A stretch of 64,000 bases of DNA from Cordilura impudica (Eukaryota > Arthropoda > Insecta > Diptera > Scathophagidae). The stretch covers positions 18,316,048 to 18,380,047 of the forward strand of contig OY821517.1 in the NCBI GenBank assembly GCA_963682025.1, read 5' to 3'. Shown here piece after piece: positions 57,306 through 64,000 of this stretch (within the stretch, counting starts at the first letter, position 1; every line of letters begins with the position of its first letter). The notes beneath the pieces were generated by a model. The model searched no databases. It was not told the origin of the DNA and worked only from the letters and a program-made list of their open reading frames with translations. The translations under genes were made by a program, and so were the position numbers.

Positions 57306-57806
57306 CACCCCAATTCTAAACAAAAATTCCGCATGAAATTTCTCACTTCTCCTTTTTCTCCTATTATGAATGAAAATTCATTCGAAAAAAAAAAAAAAAA
57401 AAATTCGATGGGAAAAAGTAGTTATTCTCAATGCACTTGAATTTGGGGTTTCCCAAAAAAAAAAAAAAAAAAAAAAAAAAATCACTTGCAAAACAACGGG
57501 AGTTTACATAAAATGTAAGTAGTATTTTGATAAAACAAAATTTAAATAAGAAAAATAAATATATTACTGTTCTTGTAGGTCAAAGACCACAAACATAACT
57601 TTATTAACTTTAATGAAAGTCAATTTTGGCATTGATTGCAGTTTCCATAGATTCAGCCCGAAATTGTCTTCTAACAATCCTTTGGCCATTTCGTTGTTGT
57701 TATTCTACAACACCAATTTCCTCCACAAGTGCTCGCATCATAGCTATGCTATTAATTTTTTATTCAATTTTGTTCTTTAAAATAAATTTATTTGCGCTTC
57801 CACTTA

Positions 57807-57842
<36 letters not shown>

Positions 57843-57954
57843 CAAATTCGATGATGCCACTTCATTAATTTTTTTTTGTTCACGCGGAATTTATAATTGG
57901 AGTATTTTTTTCTCCAGAAAAGTATTTTCTCAAGAAAAGAAATTCGTAATTCTG
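57306..57954. mobile_element. CAGCCCAAT-type MITE, second copy (inverted)
   Basis: Reverse-oriented relative of 44913-46266: CACCCCAATTCTAAACAAAAATTCCGC at the left end and AGAAATTCGTAATTCTG at the right. There is no Helentron at the equivalent site (near 57545-57580). It contains three poly(A) runs. It splits a Tc1-like relic between the second Asp and the Glu. Confidence 0.7.
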
Positions 57955-58360
57955 CTTATTAATTTTTGACTACCACTCCAAGGGCACTATACTGTATTGA
58001 CAAAAAGATGCTAAGTCTGGCGAAAAGGAAGTGAAAACCTCATGCTTTCTTGCGAAAGGCTTTGTTTAGTCTTTTTTTCAAGCCTTATTTAATGTAAATT
58101 TACGAGTTTATTGTTTCCGTGATTACAAACGACTGCAGATAGCTTGCTATACGAGGTTTTTTCGAAAATATTTCTACTGCAGTTTTTGACTTGAACATTC
58201 TTCCGTAAGTCTGCAGTGTAAAATTGCTGGGCTTGACGCTGCGAAAAGTCATGTGAAACACACGGTTCGTCCTCCATGCTACAACACTTACATTTTTCAA
58301 AAATTCTTACTTTCCGTACTTCCAATTCGCTTGCTATTTGGAAATGCATAAAAGCGTCTA
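57955..58360 (-). pseudogene. Tc1-family transposase relic, middle part
   Basis: Minus-strand frames: MEDEPCVSHDFSQRQAQQFYTADLRKN (first Asp region, of the MDDETYVKxDFxQLPG type), later CLKKRLNKAFRKKH-like residues and SPDLASFCQYSIVPLEW (second Asp region, like WPDLASCHY). The remainder lies beyond the MITE at 57081-57305. Frameshifts throughout. Confidence 0.6.
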
Positions 58361-58377
58361 GTGAAAAAATTTTTAAA

Positions 58378-58752
58378 TCTATAATATTAATAGGCTAGGC
58401 GATTTCTTGTGACTGATGTTTTGTTCTACCGTTTTATCCCAATTTTGACCAAGCGTATGTTATTTGAAAGGTATCTCTTTTTATCCGTTTTGCAGATTTA
58501 CAGATTTTTAAATTTTTTCCTTTATTTTGCGTAAATTGCATTTAAAGTTGCTACTAACACATACATAATTATATAATGCTATGTGTGTATTTATTAAATT
58601 TGATAATGTGTTTGTAATAAAAATGAGCTTGTTTTTTGTGTTGATTTGTGAGTTGGCTTTAATTGATTAGCATACTTTTAGGATCTTTATTTAATGAAAA
58701 AATAAAATTTCCTGGAATTTGCGCACGAATTTCGAGGGCTGGATACTGCTGG
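58378..58752 (+). mobile_element. Non-autonomous Helitron, copy 5
   Basis: TCTATAATATTAATAGGC start preceded by A, and a GGATACTGCTGG end followed by T (CTGG fits CTRR). The internal ACACATACATAA...GCTATGTGTG region is conserved with the other copies. It sits between two Tc1 relics. Confidence 0.75.
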
Positions 58753-58765
58753 TATTAAACGATTG

Positions 58766-59225
58766 TTATAATTTAATTTTTTTGTGTTTATCATTACTGA
58801 AAATAACTTGCTCCCAGAACTCAAGAAGCTTCGAAATAAATTTGCTGCCAAAATTCATGCGCTTCTTATTTACTTTGGAAATATGTGGCTTGCTACGTGC
58901 CACAAGCCTATAGTATTCGGCCTTCTTAACAATTTCCCGAAGTGTATCCTCATGAATTTCTTTAATGGTTTCCTTAATTTTGGCTACATTAATCCGAGGA
59001 TTGAGCTTCACCCTTTTTAGTATGTCTTTTTTTTTTTGGCGATGAGTTAATTTGGATGGTCTCCGGTACGATGATGAGAGAGGATAGAGTCGTTGTACTT
59101 AAAAATTTGCGACCACCCTCTGTATAGATGAATGTGCTCTACCCATTATTTCATCAATTTCGCGAAAAGTTTTTCCTTCTCTTCGCAATTTTAATTTGAT
59201 TTTCCTTTTTTCCTTTGAAGTCAAA
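58766..59225 (-). pseudogene. Tc1-like transposase relic, N-terminal half
   Basis: Ordered on the minus strand: RKIKLKLRREGKTFREIDEIM and GRAHSSIQRVVANF (first helix-turn-helix), RRPSKLT-like linker, KKDILKRVKLNPRINVAKI, HEDTLREIVKKAEYYRLVAR, KPHISKVNKKRMNF and FWEQVIFSNDKHKKI (first Asp region, FSDES in active copies, here FSNDK). One stop interrupts it near the start. The C-terminal half is absent, and a Helitron abuts this end. Distinct in sequence from the relic at 57081-58360. Confidence 0.75.
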
Positions 59226-59537
59226 AACAACTTTATTAACACAAAATGTATACAATGGGTTCAACCCACTAGCACAGTTTTACCATGCAAAACATGCTTC
59301 TTAAACTGTGATTCCCCTTTAACACATTTGTACGCATACTTTTTATTATCAAATTTAAAGCAAATTTGTGTTTTTAATTCGTATTATTTTTTTATAACAT
59401 TTTAAAAATATGGAAAAATGCTTAAATGTTACAAGAACAATAGGAATTTTTAGAAAAATCCGGGCCTTTCTATAAACCAAAACATATATATCTCGACCTT
59501 TCAAATTTTTGACAATTAAATGCGTCTATTACACTCC
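59226..59537. other. Intergenic DNA, nothing recognised
   Basis: AT-rich with no recognised feature. Confidence 0.45.
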
Positions 59538-60222
59538 TGACAGAAAAAAATATCTGGGATGTGATACTCTTTTTCTGGTAGGTCTTGTCGAGTACAACAA
59601 GACTCTGTCCTTGAAATTTGCGAAACACCTCCAAAATCTTGAGTTACGGGTAAAAACCCAGTTTATTTTTTGGCTCTTTTGCACATATAAGACAGTAACT
59701 TTGTTAAATATCAACCTATTTTGAATTTCAGCGGATTTAGAAAGAAGAAACTGAGGCCATTCAAAGATATGAACATGATATTTAGGTAATATTGAAACAT
59801 CTGTTCGTATTGCTCCAACAAACTCATTAAAAAATTCTCTATTTTTTAACTTTGAAGATAGATGTTTTTTTTTTATTAGAACCGTATAATTTATGAATTT
59901 ATTATAAAAGTATGTTTATTTATGAGTAACATGCAGATTTGGTTTAAAAAATCAGTTAAAAAATTTACTGAGTTATTAAATTTTTAATATAAACAAAATT
60001 TTGGAATAAATGCCTGCACAAACATAATTTTTGATGTGTACATCGTCTTTTTTTACAACTTAACTTTATTCAACAAACTTACTGGCTTATATGTGCAAAA
60101 GGGCCAAAAACCCTGTGTTTTACCCGTAACTAAAGTTTTCGCAAATTTCAAGGACAGAGTCTTGTAGTACTCGACAAGACCTAATAGAAAAAAGCATCGC
60201 ATCCCATGAATTTCTGTTTCAT
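59538..60222. mobile_element. Foldback-type element with arms of about 150-170 bp
   Basis: The left arm 59538-59710 and right arm 60068-60222 are inverted copies. Shared stretches include TCTTGTCGAGTAC, AAGACTCTGTCCTTGAAATT, TTACGGGTAAAA and TTTTGCACATATAAG. The central 360 bp is AT-rich and unrelated. No ORF of note, and no target duplication was resolved. Confidence 0.7.
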
Positions 60223-60660
60223 TCTTTTTTGTAACACTGTTATTTACAGAATTATTGACTAAAACAAATTAGTTTTTTCTGTTAGTAAATATTATTTTTT
60301 TTTCTTGTAGTCGCTTTATTATACTTTAAATAACGAACGGAAACTGTTGGCAATCCTGTTTGCCATCTAATTCTCTTTAATATCTCTTGTACTCTTATTC
60401 TCTCTTATACTTAGTACATATCTCAAATATTTAGTATAGTCTTTCATACATTATACAAACTTGTATTCCAAAAGCTGATAACATATTTTCAGAACCAAAA
60501 AAATATGTTGAATGAATAATGAAATTATTAGACGTAATATTGAGCAAAAGGTTATCGCATAAGTCATTGCCTTAAATACTCGTAAGTAAATAAATAAAGC
60601 CTCTGCAATCATGAACTAAAAAACAAACAATGTTATTTTTATGTATTTCTTCAATAACAT
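60223..60660. other. Intergenic DNA, nothing recognised
   Basis: AT-rich 3' side of the third M13 gene. Confidence 0.5.
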
Positions 60661-60666
60661 TTTATT
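60661..60666 (-). promoter_or_regulatory. Poly(A) signal AATAAA
   Basis: AATAAA on the minus strand, about 41 bases past the stop of the third M13-like gene. Confidence 0.55.
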
Positions 60667-60707
60667 AAATAAATCTTTTTTAAGATTTTATAAAGAATCG
60701 TTTTGTT

Positions 60708-62738
60708 TTAGTATAATAAACACTTTTGTTCGGGATTCATTTTGTTACCCAATTCACAGTGGTATTCACGAGCGAAATCCACTAAATTAGCCAAGGCACC
60801 TATGACTCGCCAACGTTCGGGTAAGTCTTCATATTCTGCAATATCATCTGAATAATCGGAGCACCAATTTTGAGCAAAACCAATGAAAAACAATTGAAAT
60901 TTCGTATATTTATCGAGCAGAGGCAAAGATTCTTGATCGGCTAATTCATTGTTGGCCACATTATTCCACCATTGTTGATAGGCCTTATAGGCAATACTCA
61001 AAGCACCATTGTCCGAGACGTAGGTATTTAATAATTTCTTTTCGTCTTTCTGAACCCAATTGGGAAATTTATAATTGGAATATTGTTCAATATAACAATT
61101 GGATTTATCATCAAAACCATATTCTGTAATCGATTCCATCCAGGATTTTTGAGCACCATGTTTATCATATTTGCGACCTTGAGAATCGAAAGCTTTCAAC
61201 ATTTGTTGAGCCAACAAATAGCCTAAGGAGCTGTAGAGTAAGGCATGCGGGTAAGAAGGATCCCACAAGACGCGAGGTTGTAAAAATTTTACGGGTATCT
61301 CAATTTTATTTGTTTCATATGAATAATGTGGCAAATCATATGTCACTTTTGGCTCCGAAGGACTATTAAGAAGTTGGGCCAAATTTTGCTCTATCTGCCA
61401 TTTGCCAATGCTAATAAGATTTTCATAGTAATTGACTTTTCTTACTATCACTTTTTGCATTTCTTCCGCATAAGTCGTGTTCGAAGAAGACAATTCCAAA
61501 TCCATGGCTTCCAGCTTTTCTATAAATTTACTTTTCGTGTCCGCACCCATCCAAGACAGTTTATGCGAATTTTGTATGTCCTCACGGAAAGTCTTTTTAA
61601 TATCTGACCACACCGATTGTAATTCATTAATCATTTGTATAGTATGATAATTACGAGAAAACATATTTTCCAAGGCCTCAGGGAAATATTCCATAACCTT
61701 ATTTACACAGAACTGGCTATTTTTATTTAAACTTCCTCGGGCCAAATCGAAATGATTCAAAACCTTCCACATGGTATAATTGGCTATAGTCAATTTGGGA
61801 GTATTTTTAACAACATCCATAAGATTGGAAAAGTAATCTATAGGACTTTCATAGACTTGAGCATATATGGTGGAATTAAATATCACATTTAAATAACGAT
61901 TTATGTCCACATAACTGCCATAGGCTGCCTTAAGGTCGGCTGTATATCGTAGACGTGAAATTTGCTGTAAAGTTAAATCAGGTCTTGCCAAACCAGCTGC
62001 TAGACTTTTTTCCATATACAAAACTTGTTCGGCCACTTCATGAGACCATTGTTCGGACATTTCTGGGAAATAACGTTGCAATTGATTTTCTATGCTAAAA
62101 ACATAAGCCGTACGTAGTCTATCATTATCCTCATCATCACTTAAATAGGCTTCCTTTTTAAATTCTAAATCCGGTGCACCCACCATTATACGATGCATGT
62201 CTCTATCCGTGAAATCGGGTATTACCTTCAAACCAATCAATATATCAACACCCAAATTTCTTCTAACCTCAGCCACCACCTTTAGCCAATCATAATTTGA
62301 TTCAAACCATTGAGTGCTGGTCATTTTAGGCCATGATGGAAAACCCACTTCATTCATAATATAATCCAATGCGCTTTTATCTATCTTGCCCGATTCCAAA
62401 CAGGTTTGATAGAAATTTTTCAATTTCAAATCTATACCCGAATCGCTTCTTTCATCGTTGCCCAATAATTCGGCACATTTACGCCAATAGAGTTCCTTCA
62501 AATCGTCCAATCTCGTTGATTTACCTCTGCTTGGTGCTGGATGTAATCGAGGCCATCTACCGCAGGCAAACTTGTAGAAATTTTCACATGGTGGCTTCTC
62601 TTCATTCATATAAGCCTTAATTTCGGAAGCTTTAGTTAGTCTTAATAATTCTGTGGTATACGTTGGATTTACTGCTATAGCCTGGCAGTAAATGCCAAAT
62701 ACTCCTAAAAGGAGAATTACATTGAAGACAATTTCCAT
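60708..62738 (-). CDS. Secreted neprilysin-like protein, inactive (M13), gene 3
   Basis: The open frame extends to 62771, but its upstream edge is a GTG; the first ATG in frame is at 62738, giving 676 residues and a clean signal peptide (IVFNVILLLGVFGIYCQA). One exon. CENFYKFACGRW near residue 50 starts the M13 N-terminal domain. The HExxH position reads QQMLK (511-515) inside SSLGYLLAQQMLKAFDSQG, and the ENIAD position reads TYVSD, losing the third zinc ligand as well. The substrate-binding NAxY region is LPHY, with YSYETNKIEIP otherwise canonical. FQLFFIGFAQNWC is kept, and it ends CLLY in place of CxxW. It is more diverged than genes 1 and 2 and is predicted non-catalytic. Confidence 0.9.
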   Translation of the reverse strand: MEIVFNVILLLGVFGIYCQAIAVNPTYTTELLRLTKASEIKAYMNEEKPPCENFYKFACGRWPRLHPAPSRGKSTRLDDLKELYWRKCAELLGNDERSDSGIDLKLKNFYQTCLESGKIDKSALDYIMNEVGFPSWPKMTSTQWFESNYDWLKVVAEVRRNLGVDILIGLKVIPDFTDRDMHRIMVGAPDLEFKKEAYLSDDEDNDRLRTAYVFSIENQLQRYFPEMSEQWSHEVAEQVLYMEKSLAAGLARPDLTLQQISRLRYTADLKAAYGSYVDINRYLNVIFNSTIYAQVYESPIDYFSNLMDVVKNTPKLTIANYTMWKVLNHFDLARGSLNKNSQFCVNKVMEYFPEALENMFSRNYHTIQMINELQSVWSDIKKTFREDIQNSHKLSWMGADTKSKFIEKLEAMDLELSSSNTTYAEEMQKVIVRKVNYYENLISIGKWQIEQNLAQLLNSPSEPKVTYDLPHYSYETNKIEIPVKFLQPRVLWDPSYPHALLYSSLGYLLAQQMLKAFDSQGRKYDKHGAQKSWMESITEYGFDDKSNCYIEQYSNYKFPNWVQKDEKKLLNTYVSDNGALSIAYKAYQQWWNNVANNELADQESLPLLDKYTKFQLFFIGFAQNWCSDYSDDIAEYEDLPERWRVIGALANLVDFAREYHCELGNKMNPEQKCLLY

Positions 62739-63160
62739 TTTCTTTATTATATTAAAGCGTATAATTTCCACTTAATGATTTTAGATGTTTACTGTTGCTC
62801 TTTTGAAATAAAACTAACTTCGAGACATTGTTTCTAAATACTCTAAACCAAGCTTATCATTAATATTCTAGTATTGTTCATCTGTCTCTCTTGATAATTT
62901 GGCTTGTTAATGTGATTAATTAATTAATTTAAAAAAATATAGGCAAAGTTGTCTATACAATAAGGCGATTCACAATGTCTGCAATAAATTTGTTGTTTTA
63001 AGATTAAAGTTTAAATTTAAAGTAAAAGATTTTTGCCATCATTAAGGGGGGGGGGGGGGGGGGTTTATTTTTTTTGCTTAGATAGAACTTACAAAGGGGT
63101 TGTCTGTCAAACGAACTGTAATACTGCACTCAATTTTTGACAATTATGATCAGTATACTT
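62739..63160. other. Upstream region of M13 gene 3, with a G run
   Basis: Presumed promoter side; no clear TATA or initiator. An uninterrupted run of 18 G lies at 63046-63063, unusual in this AT-rich window. Confidence 0.5.
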
Positions 63161-63169
63161 TGGCAAATC

Positions 63170-63860
63170 ATAAAGAATATATTCACGCTTGAATAACGTT
63201 ACCAAATCATAGATTCGCGCAACACACAGACGATGTTTTAACGCAAAATTGTGTTTAGCGATGAGCCTCTTTTTTATGGCTAAACGGGTTTTGTAATTAA
63301 TAAAATTGCCCCATATGGAGTGAGACCAATCCACAGCGGATCCTACAGACTCCATTATATCTAGAAGAATGCGGTATACACGCTGGTGGCATCATCGGAC
63401 CTTATTTCTTCAAAATTGAAGCCAGAGGTCGTGTTACGGTCAATGGAGATTGTTACCGCACCATGAGCAATGATTGTTGTTTGAAAATATGGATGACATT
63501 GATCCGGGCGAGATGCGATTTCAAAAGAATAGCGCTACGTGCCATATGGTGACCTCTACCACCCAGTTATTGAAATAAGAAATTGGTAATAATATGATTG
63601 CGTGAAATGGGCCTGTCAATTGGCACCTAACGACGGCGGTTTGAAACCTCTCGATTATTTCTAGTGGGGCTACGTGAAGTCACTGGTTTATGCTGATAAA
63701 TTGAAACCTTGGAGGCCAGCATTGTTCGTGTTATTCCATACGTCTACGCAATGCTCGGAAAAGTGGTCGAAAATTGGACGTCCTGAACGCGTTTCGTCAA
63801 GAACAGCCGATGTGGCCATATGCTCGAAATCATTTTCAAATGTTAATGTCGTATTGATCT
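63170..63860 (+). pseudogene. Mariner-superfamily transposase relic
   Basis: Plus-strand blocks: FSDEPLF-like residues near 63258 (first Asp), LNGFCN then NCPIWSETNPQ (about 63290), GGIIGPYFFKIEARGRVTVNGDCYRTM (63387-63465) and FQKNSATCHMV (63513-63545, normally FQQDGATCHTA, so the second Asp is Asn). Then comes GYVKSLVYADK in one frame and KVVENWTSRTRFVKNSRCGHMLEIIFK at the end in another. It is the same broad group as the DD41D-like elements at 44396, 46790 and 50367, on the opposite strand. Strongly decayed. Confidence 0.7.
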
Positions 63861-63962
63861 TTCGGAAAAAAATAATTTGTTATTCAAATTTAGCTTTTTG
63901 TATTATTTTGACAATTTCTGGATCTATCGTGCTTAAAAATATCCTCTATTGGTTTTTGAATA

Positions 63963-64000
63963 ATTATACCCTATACCACTAAGAGGTCAGGGTATCATGA
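63963..64000 (+). mobile_element. Start of a Helentron, cut by the window edge
   Basis: TTATACCCTATACCACTAAGAGGTCAGGGTATCATGA matches the first bases of the other Helentron copies (ATACCCTATACCACTA). Confidence 0.65.

Noticed and set aside
59095..59125. CTATACAGAGGGTGGTCGC as a transposon end
   Set aside because: On the minus strand it reads in frame as SSIQRVVANF of a Tc1 helix-turn-helix, so it is coding remnant.
62739..62771. N-terminal extension of M13 gene 3
   Set aside because: The open frame begins with GTG, not ATG. The first ATG at 62738 gives a better signal peptide.

Overview
This is AT-rich (A/T homopolymer-laden) nuclear DNA of a higher fly. The evidence for a brachyceran dipteran is the mix of insect transposons: DINE-1/mini-me-like Helentrons with (GTCC)n cores, a rosa-like DD41D mariner, a maT-like element, Tc1 relics and jockey/CR1-type LINE fragments, together with insect-type neprilysin-like genes. 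I cannot name the genus from the sequence alone. There is no sign of bacterial gene organisation.

Layout. 1-2940: a short canonical Helitron, a decayed DD34D mariner and featureless AT-rich DNA. 2940-6820: a strongly strand-asymmetric A-rich tract that contains a 15-bp minisatellite (about 4971-5635) and a MITE with long inverted repeats (5995-6337). 7370-12450: a Tc1 scrap, a small TA-flanked MITE and a complete but dead hAT element (8996-12443, 8-bp target duplication) that holds another MITE and a Helentron. 9955-32759: an 11.4-kb block present twice in direct tandem with very few differences. It contains most of the hAT element, two LINE fragments, two complete Helentrons plus a third that is cut at the unit junction in the first copy, a Merlin-type transposon and a Tc1 relic. 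33086-37907: a pogo/Tigger-like non-autonomous element and a second Tigger with a deleted transposase gene, itself hit by a Helentron. 38-41 kb: unrecognised DNA, a relic ORF pair and a worn Helitron.

41.7-62.8 kb: the only host genes I can support. They are three intronless, secreted, neprilysin-like (peptidase family M13) genes, all on the minus strand and spaced about 8-10 kb apart. Each has a signal peptide, the M13 N-terminal CxxFYxxxCGxW motif, an M13 C-terminal domain and a poly(A) signal just after the stop. In all three the zinc-binding HExxH motif is destroyed (REFVK, KTLAN, QQMLK), so they are predicted to be non-catalytic. The first two are clearly the closest pair; the third is more diverged.

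The spaces between these genes are a graveyard of nested transposons: a DD41D mariner broken by a MITE that is itself broken by a Helentron; a near-intact DD41D mariner with a single frameshift; a Helitron carrying a tRNA-derived SINE; maT and Tc1 relics; and a foldback element. The window ends inside a mariner relic and the start of another Helentron.

The most interesting biological lead is the cluster of M13 pseudoenzymes. The most informative structural leads are the 11.4-kb tandem duplication and the complete transposon boundaries, several with target-site duplications. I found no clearly new molecular system beyond these.
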